Assembly: GCF_042676985.1 (NCBI RefSeq)
Contig: NZ_JBHTIK010000004.1
Span: 186,001-250,000, forward strand
DNA: 64,000 nt
Direction: 5' to 3'
From: Sphingosinicella xenopeptidilytica
GTDB lineage: Bacteria; Pseudomonadota; Alphaproteobacteria; Sphingomonadales; Sphingomonadaceae
Shown here: one piece after another, positions 44,386-53,766 of the stretch
How positions within the stretch are numbered: the stretch's first letter is position 1
Layout: the number at the start of each line of letters is the position of its first letter
Position numbers and translations under genes: made by a program
The notes under the pieces: generated by a model
The model's input: only the letters and a program-made list of their open reading frames with translations
Told to the model about the DNA's origin: nothing
Databases searched by the model: none

Positions 44386-45476
44386 CAGCGGCCGCGCCGC
44401 ACCAGATCGGCGACGCAGCGCTCGGCGGTGCGGCCGTCCCAGAATTCCGGGCGCTTCGCAGTCCCTGGCGCGGCGGCAAGCGCGGCATCGAGCGCGCCGA
44501 CGAGCGCATCGGCTTTCACCAGCCGGTTGGTGCCTTCGGTGACGGTGATCGGCCGTTCGGTATTGTCGCGGAGCGTGAGGCAGGGGATGCCGAGGTAGGT
44601 GGTTTCCTCCTGAAGCCCGCCGCTGTCGGTGATCGCGATGCGGGCGTCTTTCAAAAGGCTCATGAACGGCTTGTAGGACTGCGGCTCGGCAAGTGTGATG
44701 TTGCCCTTGGCGAGCGTGTCCGAAAGACCGAACGCCTCGACGCGGCTCTTCGTGCGCGGGTGCATCGGGAACATCAGCGGCAGACGCTGCGACGCCTCGA
44801 CCAGAGCCTCGACGAGCGCCTTTAGCTGCGGGGCTTCATCGACGTTCGACGGGCGGTGCAGCGTGACGATGCCGTAATTGCCCGGCGTGAGGCCGAAGCG
44901 GGCGGGGGCGTTCTCGGCATCGAGCTTCGGCCGGATGCGCTCGAAGCTGTCCATCATGATGTTGCCGACGCGCGTGATGCGGCTTTCAGGGATGCCTTCG
45001 GCGCGCAGGTGCGCGTCGCCATCGGGCGATGGGGTCCACAGCACGTCGGAGATCGCATCCGTCACCAGCCGGTTGATCTCTTCGGGCATGGCGCGGTCAC
45101 CCGAACGGAGCCCCGCTTCGAGGTGGACGACGGGAATGTGGAGCTTGGCGCCGACCATCGCGCACGCCGCCGTCGAATTGACGTCGCCGACGACGACGAG
45201 CCAGTCCGGCCGTTCGTCCATCGCGATCTTCTCGTAGGCGATCATCACCTTGCCGGTCTGCTCGGCATGGCTGCCGGAGCCGACGCCGAGATGATGATCG
45301 GGCGCAGGCAGGTCGAGATCGGTGAAGATGTCGTCCGACATGTTCGCGTCATAGTGCTGTCCAGTGTGGATCAGAACGGGTTCGAAATCATCGTGGGCGG
45401 CAAGCGCATGCCAGAGCGGCGCCACCTTCATGAAGTTCGGGCGTGCCGCCGCGATCATGTGCACTCGCCTAGTCAT
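44385..45476 (-). CDS. wecB: UDP-N-acetylglucosamine 2-epimerase (non-hydrolysing)
   Basis: Interconverts UDP-GlcNAc and UDP-ManNAc for surface polysaccharide synthesis. The 363-residue protein starts with MIAAARPNFMKVAPLWHAL and has the family's GQHYD, VVVGDVNST, VHLEAGLRS, TLHRPSNVDE and DSGGLQEE motifs. I chose the ATG at 45476 over a longer form with an unrelated N-terminus. It is the first gene of a two-gene operon with the exosortase-linked glycosyltransferase. Confidence 0.94.
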   Translation of the reverse strand: MTRRVHMIAAARPNFMKVAPLWHALAAHDDFEPVLIHTGQHYDANMSDDIFTDLDLPAPDHHLGVGSGSHAEQTGKVMIAYEKIAMDERPDWLVVVGDVNSTAACAMVGAKLHIPVVHLEAGLRSGDRAMPEEINRLVTDAISDVLWTPSPDGDAHLRAEGIPESRITRVGNIMMDSFERIRPKLDAENAPARFGLTPGNYGIVTLHRPSNVDEAPQLKALVEALVEASQRLPLMFPMHPRTKSRVEAFGLSDTLAKGNITLAEPQSYKPFMSLLKDARIAITDSGGLQEETTYLGIPCLTLRDNTERPITVTEGTNRLVKADALVGALDAALAAAPGTAKRPEFWDGRTAERCVADLVRRGR

Positions 45477-45522
45477 GCGTCGTCCGTTTCCCTTTTCACT
45501 TCCGCGTCCTATTGCCAATGCG

Positions 45523-45543
45523 CCCGGCTTTCGCAAGGCCGGG
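45523..45543. repeat. Hairpin in the intergenic region before the O-ligase operon
   Basis: CCCGGC and GCCGGG, 6-bp arms around a 9-nt loop, lie between the divergent wecB and small-protein genes. They have no T-tract and could be an operator or a leader structure. Confidence 0.3.
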
Positions 45544-45685
45544 TGCAAACATTCGGCAAGTACCGTCTGAAGGTGACGGCTTTGCCCTTCGATGCACGAG
45601 ATGTTAAGCGGGTGCCGTTAACAGCGCGATGACAGCGTCCCGCGATGCGGGCGCGTCTCAGGACCACGCTCAGGACAGGGCCCGG

Positions 45686-45856
45686 ATGGTAGACAATTTC
45701 GCATTGCTGGTGTCGCAGCTGATGATGATCGTCGTGCTGTGGCGCTGCTTCACGCTCCCGGCCGAGGACGGCAAGGAAGACGCGCCGAAGCAGGGCTTTC
45801 GTGCGCGCAACCGCAGCGCTGCCCGCGGGCGCAACGGGACCACGCCGGTAGACTGA
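45686..45856 (+). CDS. Small protein with one hydrophobic helix, upstream of the O-ligase
   Basis: 56 residues: a hydrophobic helix (about 5-21, ALLVSQLMMIVVLWRC) and a basic, Gly/Arg-rich tail. Its stop overlaps the ligase start as TGATG, which argues for a real, coupled gene. AGGACAGGG precedes the ATG. It could assist the ligase in the membrane; I know no family. Confidence 0.5.
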   Translation: MVDNFALLVSQLMMIVVLWRCFTLPAEDGKEDAPKQGFRARNRSAARGRNGTTPVD

Positions 45857-47238
45857 TGCGCGACCTCGTTCTCATCCTCTTCATCGTCGGCTTCGTCGTC
45901 GCTTCGTTCCGGCGCCCGTATTTCATGGCGCTCGGCTACATCTGGGTCGACTTCCTGCAGCCGCAGAAACTCACCTACTGGTTCCTGAGTGGCGCCCCGG
46001 TGGCTCTCATCATGGGGATGGGGGCGGTCGCCTTCTATGTATTCCTCGACGAGAAGCAGCGCATTCGTCTCAGCTTCGTGCAGGGGCTGATCATTTTTCT
46101 GGTGCTCTATGCGACGGTCAATACGTTCGGTTGGGCGATCGTGACCGATCATGCGCGGGAGAAATGGGACTGGGTCTCCAAAGGCCTGTTGTTCTCGGTG
46201 TTCCTACCGTGGGTGTTGACGACGCGCCGGCGTGTCGAGGCGGCGGCTTTCGTGATGATCCTCAGTACCGCCGCGATCACGATTTCCGGCGGAGTCAAGA
46301 CGCTTCTCGGGAGCGGCGGCTATGGAACGGTTTCTTTCCTCGTTCAGAGCAACACAGGTCTCTACGAAGGCAGTACGCTTGCGACGGTCGCATTGGCATT
46401 CATACCGCTGACGCTCTGGCTTTATCGCCGCAACACAATCATGAAGCCTAGCCTGCTGACACTTCTGGCGACCGCGGGCATTATCTTCTCGATGATTCTC
46501 GTCACGGTCGGCGCAGAGGCGCGTACCGGCCTTGTCGCTGGCGCGGTGCTTCTCCTCCTCTTGTGGCTGGTGAACAGCCGAAAGCTCATTTTTGCCGCTG
46601 CGATAGCTGCCGCCGCGGCGATCGCTATTCCCATGCTTCCCGCCTCGTTCACGGACCGGATGTCGACGATCAAAACTTACGATGAGGACATGTCGGCGTC
46701 GATCCGCCTTTCGGTTTGGAAGTGGACCATCGATTTCGTGAAGGAGCACCCCTTCGGCGGCGGCTTTGGCGTCTATCGCATCAACCAGTTCGACGTGGAC
46801 ATGCAGCGCCGCGAGGGCGTGGCCGACAATATGGACACGCGCACCGTGACGGTGAAGAAAGAGGCGCGCGCTTTCCACAACAGCTTCTTCGAGGTTCTGG
46901 GCGAGCTCGGCTATCTGGGCGCGGCGATTTATGTCTCCATCGTCATCCTGGCGCTTCACGCCACATGGACGCTGAGACGCATCAGCACCGGCGATCCGGA
47001 GCGGGACGTGTGGTTCCGCGACCTCGGCACGATGATGGCGATCTCGCTGATCGTCTACACGGTGGGTTCGATGTTCGTCAGCATCGCGTTCCAGCCGCCT
47101 TATTACGACCTCCTCGCGATCACGATCGCGGCGACGCACATCGCCCGCCGCGAACGGCTGGGCAACAACGTCGACGAGAAGGTCGGCCCGCGGCGGCGTC
47201 CGGTCGGGATGGGGACGGCCGCACCCGCAAAAGCCTGA
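45856..47238 (+). CDS. O-antigen/O-glycosylation ligase, exosortase A-associated
   Basis: 460 residues with about ten membrane helices, a start RDLVLILFIVGFVVASFRRPY and a YIWVDFLQPQKLTYWFL segment. This opening fits the TIGR03097 family (exosortase A system-associated O-glycosylation ligase), which has a Wzy/WaaL-like fold. The periplasmic loop has KEHPFGGGFGVYRI and AFHNSFFEVLGELG, conserved in Wzy_C ligases. It probably polymerises or transfers lipid-linked sugar repeat units in the periplasm. Confidence 0.82.
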   Translation: MRDLVLILFIVGFVVASFRRPYFMALGYIWVDFLQPQKLTYWFLSGAPVALIMGMGAVAFYVFLDEKQRIRLSFVQGLIIFLVLYATVNTFGWAIVTDHAREKWDWVSKGLLFSVFLPWVLTTRRRVEAAAFVMILSTAAITISGGVKTLLGSGGYGTVSFLVQSNTGLYEGSTLATVALAFIPLTLWLYRRNTIMKPSLLTLLATAGIIFSMILVTVGAEARTGLVAGAVLLLLLWLVNSRKLIFAAAIAAAAAIAIPMLPASFTDRMSTIKTYDEDMSASIRLSVWKWTIDFVKEHPFGGGFGVYRINQFDVDMQRREGVADNMDTRTVTVKKEARAFHNSFFEVLGELGYLGAAIYVSIVILALHATWTLRRISTGDPERDVWFRDLGTMMAISLIVYTVGSMFVSIAFQPPYYDLLAITIAATHIARRERLGNNVDEKVGPRRRPVGMGTAAPAKA

Positions 47239-47324
47239 TCCGGGCCGGAACAGCGGTTCCAACGCCGCGCGCCTGCCTGTAGAAGCCGGTTGAACCACAA
47301 TCGGCCTCCGGCGTTGGAAAGCAG

Positions 47325-48455
47325 ATGCCAAACAATCAGATACTCCCCGCGTCCGACATCCAGAACCTGAACGAGGCCTCGGCGTGGATCGCCGCAAACG
47401 GCTCCGCGCTGTTCATCTACGGCGCCGTGGCCGTCGGCATCTATCTGCTGCTCGTGGGTATCCGCGCTGTTGCGTGGCGCCTCGTGGGTGCGCCGGGCGC
47501 ACTGGAGCCGAACAGCTGGCGGGCGATCCTGGGTCAGGTGCTCCGGCGCACGCGCAGCTTCTTTCTCGTCGCCGTCTCCGTTCAGCTCGTGGCCGCGAGC
47601 ATCTCCGGCCTCGCCGGCGCCCTGCCGGTGGTGCACTTCCTCTTCACGGTGGCGGCAGTCGTGCAGGGCGCGATCTGGATACGCGAGTTCGCGCTCGGCA
47701 TTGTCACGCGCCGCGCGGCGGGCGAAGACCCGCACAATTCGACGCTCGTCTCGGCGATGGGCGTTATCCGCATCATCATCAACGTGGTGATCTTCGCGAT
47801 CGCGGGTATCGTCATTCTCGACAACCTCGGCGTCAACGTCACCGCGCTCGTCGCCGGCCTCGGCATCGGCGGTATCGCCATCGGCCTTGCCGCGCAGGGT
47901 ATCTTTTCAGACCTGTTCGCGGCGCTCTCGATCCTGTTCGACAAGCCGTTCGTGCGCGGCGACGTCATCACGGTGGATACGCTGACCGGCACGGTCGAGG
48001 CGATCGGGCTCAAGACCACGCGAATCCGTTCGCTCTCCGGCGAGCTCGTATCCGTGTCGAACGCCAAGCTGCTCGACAATCGCATCCACAATCTGGCTGC
48101 CATTCGCCGCCGCCGTGTCGTGATGACGATTGGGGTTATCTACCAGACGCCGCCGGAGGTGCTCGAAAGCCTGCCCGCCGAGATCGAGAAGCTCGCGGAG
48201 CCAATTCCGCTCGTGACCTTCAGTCAGGCGTTCCTCACGAACTTTGCCGCAAGTTCCATCGACATCGAGATCATTTTTCATGTCGAGACTGCCGGCGCAA
48301 AGGAGATGATGGCCGCGCGGCAGGCCTTCATGTTCCGCCTGGTGCGGCGCTTTGCCGAACTGGGCGTGGATTTCGCTTATCCGACGCAGATGGGCTTCGT
48401 CGGCGGTCTCGACGGCAAAGCTGTCGATCCGCTCGCCGCGCCCCTTCATCCCTAA
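47325..48455 (+). CDS. MscS-family mechanosensitive ion channel
   Basis: 376 residues: an N-terminal segment, four to five membrane helices, the glycine/alanine-rich pore helix GLGIGGIAIGLAAQGIF, then the SDLFAALSILFDKPFVRGD beta domain and a C-terminal mixed domain. It opens under membrane tension to release solutes in hypo-osmotic shock. It is longer than E. coli MscS (286 residues), as many paralogues are. Its stop overlaps the convergent putA stop by 4 nt. Confidence 0.92.
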   Translation: MPNNQILPASDIQNLNEASAWIAANGSALFIYGAVAVGIYLLLVGIRAVAWRLVGAPGALEPNSWRAILGQVLRRTRSFFLVAVSVQLVAASISGLAGALPVVHFLFTVAAVVQGAIWIREFALGIVTRRAAGEDPHNSTLVSAMGVIRIIINVVIFAIAGIVILDNLGVNVTALVAGLGIGGIAIGLAAQGIFSDLFAALSILFDKPFVRGDVITVDTLTGTVEAIGLKTTRIRSLSGELVSVSNAKLLDNRIHNLAAIRRRRVVMTIGVIYQTPPEVLESLPAEIEKLAEPIPLVTFSQAFLTNFAASSIDIEIIFHVETAGAKEMMAARQAFMFRLVRRFAELGVDFAYPTQMGFVGGLDGKAVDPLAAPLHP

Positions 48456-51430
48456 AGCGTCACGTCCTCGATCGAGAGCAGGCTGGCGTTGCCGCCTGCC
48501 GAGGTCGTGTCGATGCTCACTGTGCGTTCCACCGCGAAGCGCGGCAGATAGTGCGGCCCGCCCGCCTTCGGCCCGGTGCCCGAAAGGCCTTCGCCGCCGA
48601 ACGGCTGTGAACCGACGATCGCGCCGATCATCGAGCGGTTGACGTAGAGGTTGCCGACACGCGCCGCCGCCACGGTGCGCTCGCAGCGGCTGGCAATCCG
48701 GCTGTGGAGCCCCATGGTAAGGCCGTAGCCGCTGCGGTTGATGCGCGCGATTGTCTCGTCGAGTGTGCCCGTTTTCCATGTCGTGACGTGCAGGATCGGG
48801 CCGAACCACTCCTTCGTCATATCCTCGATGCAGTCGAGCCGGATCACCGTTGGCGCGACGAAGCGGCCTTCGGGAACCGCGACCGTGTGCAGCCAGCGGT
48901 CCGCCACCGACAGGCGATAGTCTTCGAGCTTCCGGTATGCGGCATCGTCGATCACCGGGCCGACATCGGTGCGCGGATCGGCGGGGTCGCCGACGACGAG
49001 CGTATCCATCGCGCCCTTCAGCATCTCGAGCGTGCGATCGAGCACGTCCTCCTGCACGACGAGTAGCCGGAGCGCTGAGCAGCGCTGACCGGCGGAACGG
49101 AAGGCTGACGTCACGACGTCGGCGATCACCTGCTCGGGAAGCGCGGTCGAATCGACGATCATCGCGTTGAGCCCCCCGGTTTCGGCGATCAGCGGCACGA
49201 TCGGCCGCGCGTCATCGGCCACAAGACTGCGCGCGATGGCCTTGGCCGTGCCGGTCGATCCGGTGAAGGCGACGCCCATGACGCGCGGATCGCCGGTGAG
49301 CGCGTTCCCGACGTCGGCGCCACCGACGACGAGCTTCAGCACGTCCTTCGGTATGCCCGCCTCATGGGCGAGCGCGACGGCGCGCAGGGCAATGCGCGGC
49401 GTCTGCGGGGCGGGCTTCGCGACGACGCTGTTCCCCGCGACGAGCGCCGCCGTGATCTGACCGAGGAAGATCGCGAGCGGGAAGTTCCACGGCGCGATGC
49501 AGGCGAAGACGCCGCGGCCTTCAAGGCGCATCGTGTTGCTCTCGCCCGTCGGTCCCGGCAGTTCGATGGGCGCGAACGCCGCGCGTGCCTGGTTGGCATA
49601 ATAGCGGCAGAAGTCGGCGGCTTCGCGCACTTCGCCGATCGCATCGCCGATGGTCTTGCCCGCCTCGTGGACGGCGAGCGCCATCAGGTCGATGCGATGT
49701 TCCTCAAGCAGGTCGGCAAGCCGATTGAGCGCGGCGGCGCGCGTTTCCACGGGCGCGCGCGACCAGCCTTCGAAGGCTGCGTCGGCGGCGGCGATCGCGG
49801 TCTGCACCTCCGCCACGGTCGAATCGGCGGGCGCCGGGCCGATGTCGGCGCGGGCGGCGATGGCGGATGCGGTGTCTTCGAGGGTCATGGCGTCCTGCAG
49901 ATCAAGGCCTTCGCTGTTGCCGCGTACGGCACCGAACAGCGCGGCGGGGAGGGGGATGGAGGGGTGGCGTGTACCCTTGGCCGACACGATCTTCTCGACC
50001 GGGTCGGCGAGAAGCTCTTCCTCGGTGACGTTCGGGTCGGCGAGCTGGTGCACGAAGCTGGAGTTGGCGCCGTTTTCGAGCAGGCGCCGCACGAGATAGG
50101 CGAGGAGGTCGCGGTGGCCGCCGACGGGCGCATAGATGCGGCAGTTGTAGCCGCCTTCACGCACCAGCCGGTCGTGGAGGCCTTCGCCCATGCCGTGCAG
50201 GCGCTGGAATTCGAAGTCACGGCGGTCGCCCGCCCATTCGAGCAACGTCGCGACTGTGAGCGCGTTGTGGCTGGCGAAAGCGGGGTAGATGTGTTTCGCG
50301 GCGAGCATGTCACGGGCGCAGGCGAGGTAGGAGACGTCGGTCGCGGCCTTGCGCGTGAACAGCGGATAGTCGGAAAGCCCGGCTTCCTGCGTGCGCTTGA
50401 TCTCGCTGTCCCAGTAGGCGCCTTTCACGAGCCGTACCGCGATCTTGCGGTTCGTCTCGCCGCCGATCGCGTCCCCCCACGCGATGACGGCGCGGCAGCG
50501 CTTCGAATAGGCCTGCACCGCCATGCCGAGCTTGTCCCACCCGGACAGTGACGGCGCGCGGGCGGCGGCGGCGATGATATCGAGCGACATCACGAGCCGC
50601 TCCGATTCCTCGGCATCGACGGTAAGGCCGATGTCCGCCTTCGCGGCGCGCCCGGCGAGTTCGACGAGCATGGCGGAGAGTTCAGGCACGCAGGTGTCGG
50701 CGTGCGCGGTCTCGTAGCGCGGGTGGAGCGCGGAGAGCTTCACCGAAATGCTGTGATCGCGGCCCTTGCTGCCCTTGCCGATGGCGTCGATCGCGTCCGA
50801 GTAGGAGCGGAAGTAGCGCTCGGCGTCGTCCCGCGTGCGCGCCGCTTCGCCGAGCATGTCGAAGCTGGCGACGAAGCCCGTGTGATCCTTGTCGTTCGCG
50901 CGTTCCAGCGCCTCCTCGATGGTGCGCCCCATCACGAACACCTGACCCATCAGGCGCATCGCGGTGCCGACGGTGGTGCGCACGACGGGTTCGCCGACGC
51001 GGCCGATCAGGCGCTTCAGCGTCGAGCCGCTTTCGCCGACGAGCGAGCGGGTGACGACGAGGCCCCACGTGGCGCTGTTGACGAGCGTGGAATCGGATTT
51101 GCCCGCGTGCGCCGACCAGTCGGCGGTGCCGAGCTTGTCGCGGATAAGGAGGTCCGCCGTCTCCGCGTCGGGCACGCGCAGGAAGGCTTCGGCGAGCGCG
51201 AGGAGGGCGATGCCTTCGTCGGTGTTGAGCCGGTATTCCTGGAGGAAGCGGTTGACCCAGCCGCTCGACTGCGCGGCGCGCAGCTCGTCGAGAAGCTGCC
51301 CCGCGCGCGCGGTGATCCGCTGCCGGGCGGCGGCATCGACCCGCGCGGCTTCGCACAGCGGCAGGATGATGTCGGGTTCGGGCGCCCGGTGCAGGCGCTG
51401 CATGTCGGCAAGGATGTCGGCGATGGGCAT
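48452..51430 (-). CDS. putA: Bifunctional proline dehydrogenase/P5C dehydrogenase
   Basis: Oxidises proline to glutamate in two steps. The 992-residue protein has a helical N-terminus, a PRODH (TIM barrel, FAD) domain with VKGAYWDSEIK and the LVRRLLENGANSSFV motif, and an aldehyde dehydrogenase domain with the catalytic Cys in SAGQRCSAL and Glu in AETGGLN. It lacks the N-terminal ribbon-helix-helix DNA-binding domain of enteric PutA, so regulation must come from elsewhere, most likely the divergent Lrp-type gene. The length fits short (type A) PutA. Confidence 0.96.
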   Translation of the reverse strand: MPIADILADMQRLHRAPEPDIILPLCEAARVDAAARQRITARAGQLLDELRAAQSSGWVNRFLQEYRLNTDEGIALLALAEAFLRVPDAETADLLIRDKLGTADWSAHAGKSDSTLVNSATWGLVVTRSLVGESGSTLKRLIGRVGEPVVRTTVGTAMRLMGQVFVMGRTIEEALERANDKDHTGFVASFDMLGEAARTRDDAERYFRSYSDAIDAIGKGSKGRDHSISVKLSALHPRYETAHADTCVPELSAMLVELAGRAAKADIGLTVDAEESERLVMSLDIIAAAARAPSLSGWDKLGMAVQAYSKRCRAVIAWGDAIGGETNRKIAVRLVKGAYWDSEIKRTQEAGLSDYPLFTRKAATDVSYLACARDMLAAKHIYPAFASHNALTVATLLEWAGDRRDFEFQRLHGMGEGLHDRLVREGGYNCRIYAPVGGHRDLLAYLVRRLLENGANSSFVHQLADPNVTEEELLADPVEKIVSAKGTRHPSIPLPAALFGAVRGNSEGLDLQDAMTLEDTASAIAARADIGPAPADSTVAEVQTAIAAADAAFEGWSRAPVETRAAALNRLADLLEEHRIDLMALAVHEAGKTIGDAIGEVREAADFCRYYANQARAAFAPIELPGPTGESNTMRLEGRGVFACIAPWNFPLAIFLGQITAALVAGNSVVAKPAPQTPRIALRAVALAHEAGIPKDVLKLVVGGADVGNALTGDPRVMGVAFTGSTGTAKAIARSLVADDARPIVPLIAETGGLNAMIVDSTALPEQVIADVVTSAFRSAGQRCSALRLLVVQEDVLDRTLEMLKGAMDTLVVGDPADPRTDVGPVIDDAAYRKLEDYRLSVADRWLHTVAVPEGRFVAPTVIRLDCIEDMTKEWFGPILHVTTWKTGTLDETIARINRSGYGLTMGLHSRIASRCERTVAAARVGNLYVNRSMIGAIVGSQPFGGEGLSGTGPKAGGPHYLPRFAVERTVSIDTTSAGGNASLLSIEDVTL

Positions 51431-51505
51431 GGCGAGTCTTTCGCTGATGATCCTTCGATCATGCCAGCGAATGTGGAAAATGTGCTTTGTATTTTCGTTT
51501 ATATG

Positions 51506-51521
51506 TCGGAATTATATCCGA
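51506..51521. promoter_or_regulatory. Palindromic operator overlapping a TATAAT box between putA and putR
   Basis: TCGGA-ATTATA-TCCGA is a perfect inverted repeat with an AT core, as Lrp-family sites usually have. On the minus strand the core reads TATAAT, a perfect -10 for putA, but no clear -35 lies 17 bases upstream. A second 6-bp repeat, ATGATC-CTTC-GATCAT, is at 51447-51462. Confidence 0.5.
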
Positions 51522-51555
51522 TGAAATCTCATTTTGCCGAAGAAAGTTCGGATTG

Positions 51556-52011
51556 ATGATCGATGCCGTGGACCGCGCCATCCTGCGCACGCTGCAGGAA
51601 GACGGGCGCATCACCAACCAGGCGCTCGCCGAGCGCTGCAACCTTTCGCCCGCCGCCTGCCACGAGCGCGTCCGGCGGCTGCGCGAGAAGGGCTATATCG
51701 TCGGCACCGTGGCGGTGCTCGATCCGGTGCTGCTCGATTGCGCGCTGCTCATCTTCGTCGAGGTGCTGCTCGACCGCACGACGTCCGACGTGTTCGACGA
51801 TTTCGCCGCTGCCGTGCGGCGGATGCCGGCCGTGCTCGAATGCCACATGGTGGCGGGCGGGTTCGATTACCTCATCAAGGCGCGCGTCAAGGACATGGCG
51901 GCCTACCGCGCTTTCCTCGGCGATACGCTCGTCGACCTGCCCGGCGTGCGCGAGACGCGGACCTATGCCGTGCTCGAGGAGGTCAAGAATACTCACGTTT
52001 TGCCTATCTAG
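51556..52011 (+). CDS. putR: Lrp/AsnC family regulator, probably of putA
   Basis: 151 residues: an N-terminal winged HTH (IDAVDRAILRTLQEDGRITN) and a C-terminal RAM ligand-binding domain. Genes of this type divergent from putA encode PutR, a proline-responsive activator, in alphaproteobacteria and Agrobacterium. I chose the ATG at 51556; the upstream frame is unlike the family. Confidence 0.85.
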   Translation: MIDAVDRAILRTLQEDGRITNQALAERCNLSPAACHERVRRLREKGYIVGTVAVLDPVLLDCALLIFVEVLLDRTTSDVFDDFAAAVRRMPAVLECHMVAGGFDYLIKARVKDMAAYRAFLGDTLVDLPGVRETRTYAVLEEVKNTHVLPI

Positions 52012-52063
52012 GCAGCCGGGGCGGGGCGCCCTAATCCGGGGCGCAATCACGCGGGAGGCGGGC

Positions 52064-52519
52064 ATGACGGCGATTTTGGTGCAGGAGTACAAGGCGCTCG
52101 CGGGCAAGGAAATCGGCGTTTCGCGCTGGGTCGAGATGGATCAGAAGCGCATCGACACCTTCGCCGAATGCACGGAGGATCACCAGTTCATCCATGTCGA
52201 TCCGGTGCGCGCGGCGCAAACGCCGTTCGGCGGCACGATCGCGCATGGTTTCCTCACGCTGTCGCTGCTTTCGGGGATGGCCTACGACGTGTTTCCGCCG
52301 ATCGAGGGCACGAAGATGGGCGTGAACTACGGCATGAACAAGCTGCGCTTCCTCGCGCCCGTGCCATCGGGCAAGCGTGTTCGCGGGCGTTTCAAGTTGC
52401 TGGAGGTGACCGAGCGCCATCCGGGCGTGCTCCAGTCCACCTACGAGGCGACCATCGAGATCGAGGGCGAGGACAAGCCCGCCCTTCTGGCCGAATGGGT
52501 CGGCCTCACTTACGTATAA
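52064..52519 (+). CDS. MaoC-like (R)-specific hydratase/dehydratase
   Basis: 151 residues, single hotdog domain. The hydratase motif is present as HQFIHVDPVRAAQTPFGGTI with AHGFLT: Asp and His act on the enoyl-CoA. I chose the ATG at 52064, preceded by GGGAGG. It lies 24 nt before a thiolase gene and probably supplies or processes enoyl/3-hydroxyacyl-CoA substrates with it. Confidence 0.88.
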   Translation: MTAILVQEYKALAGKEIGVSRWVEMDQKRIDTFAECTEDHQFIHVDPVRAAQTPFGGTIAHGFLTLSLLSGMAYDVFPPIEGTKMGVNYGMNKLRFLAPVPSGKRVRGRFKLLEVTERHPGVLQSTYEATIEIEGEDKPALLAEWVGLTYV

Positions 52520-52543
52520 AGCTCAGGAACAGGAGACTCTCCC

Positions 52544-53725
52544 ATGCGCGAAGCCGTTATCGTTTCCACAGCCCGCACGCCGATCGGCAAGGCCTATCGC
52601 GGTGCGTTCAACGCCACCCCGTCGCCGACGCTCGCGGGCCACGCCGTGAAGCACGCTGTCGCGCGCGCGGGCATTGATCCCGCGGAGGTCGATGACTGCG
52701 TGTTCGGTTCGGCCATGCTGCAGGGCGTGCAGTCGCCATGCATCGGGCGCCTCGCGGCGCTGCGCGGCGGGCTTCCGGTGACGGTGGCGGGCATGGCGCT
52801 CGACCGCCAGTGCGCGAGCGGCCTGATGGCGATCGCGACGGCAGCGAAGCAGGTGATCGTCGACGGGATGCAGATCGTGGTGGGCGGCGGTGTCGAGTCG
52901 ATCTCGATGGTGCAGAACGAAAAGCTCCGTATCGAGCCTGATCTCAGCCTCATCGAGTTGCAGCCTGCGGCCTATATGCCGATGATCGACACCGCCGAGA
53001 TCGTCGCCAAGCGCTACAACATCAGCCGCGACGTGTGCGATGAATTCGCCTTCCAGTCGCAGCAGCGCACCGCGGCGGCGCAGCTGGCCGGGCGGTTCGA
53101 CGACGAGATCGTGCCGCTGCCCTCCGTGATGGTCATGAAGAACAAGGACACGGGCGAGGTCACCAAGCACGAGGTGACGCTGACCAAGGACGAGGGCAAC
53201 CGCCCCGAGACGACGCTCGAAGGTCTCAAGGGCCTGCAGCCGGTGCGCGGTCCGGGTCATAACGTGACGGCGGGCAACGCCAGCCAGCTTTCGGACGGCG
53301 CCTCGGCCTCGCTCGTCATGGAGGCGAAGGAGGCGGAACGCCGCGGCCTGAAGCCGCTCGGCCGCTATGTCGGCATGGCGGTTGCGGGCGTCGAGCCAGA
53401 CGAGATGGGCATCGGCCCCGTGTTCGCGATCCCGAAGCTCTTGAAGCAGAACGGCCTTACCGTCGCCGATATCGGCCTCTGGGAGCTCAACGAGGCGTTC
53501 GCGGTGCAGGCGCTCTACTGCCGCGACAAGCTCGGTATCGATCCCGAGAAATTCAACGTCGATGGCGGCGCAATTTCCGTGGGCCACCCCTACGGCATGT
53601 CGGGCGCGCGCCTCACCGGCCATGCCCTGATTGAGGGGCGGCGGCGCGGCGCGAAGTATGTCGTCGTCACCATGTGCATCGGTGGCGGGCAGGGCGCGGC
53701 GGGCCTGTTCGAGGTTTATGGTTGA
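52544..53725 (+). CDS. Acetyl-CoA acyltransferase (thiolase)
   Basis: 393 residues with the full thiolase fold: nucleophile Cys in DRQCASGLMAIATA, NAFAVQAL-type motif (NEAFAVQAL), His in GGAISVGHPYGMSG and the second Cys in MCIGGGQGAAG. It cleaves or condenses 3-ketoacyl-CoA; the degradative FadA type is favoured, but the acetoacetyl-CoA (biosynthetic) type cannot be excluded. It follows the MaoC hydratase gene. Confidence 0.93.
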   Translation: MREAVIVSTARTPIGKAYRGAFNATPSPTLAGHAVKHAVARAGIDPAEVDDCVFGSAMLQGVQSPCIGRLAALRGGLPVTVAGMALDRQCASGLMAIATAAKQVIVDGMQIVVGGGVESISMVQNEKLRIEPDLSLIELQPAAYMPMIDTAEIVAKRYNISRDVCDEFAFQSQQRTAAAQLAGRFDDEIVPLPSVMVMKNKDTGEVTKHEVTLTKDEGNRPETTLEGLKGLQPVRGPGHNVTAGNASQLSDGASASLVMEAKEAERRGLKPLGRYVGMAVAGVEPDEMGIGPVFAIPKLLKQNGLTVADIGLWELNEAFAVQALYCRDKLGIDPEKFNVDGGAISVGHPYGMSGARLTGHALIEGRRRGAKYVVVTMCIGGGQGAAGLFEVYG

Positions 53726-53766
53726 TCGCAACGATCTGCTAACCATTTTCGTGCGAGATTCGGGGC

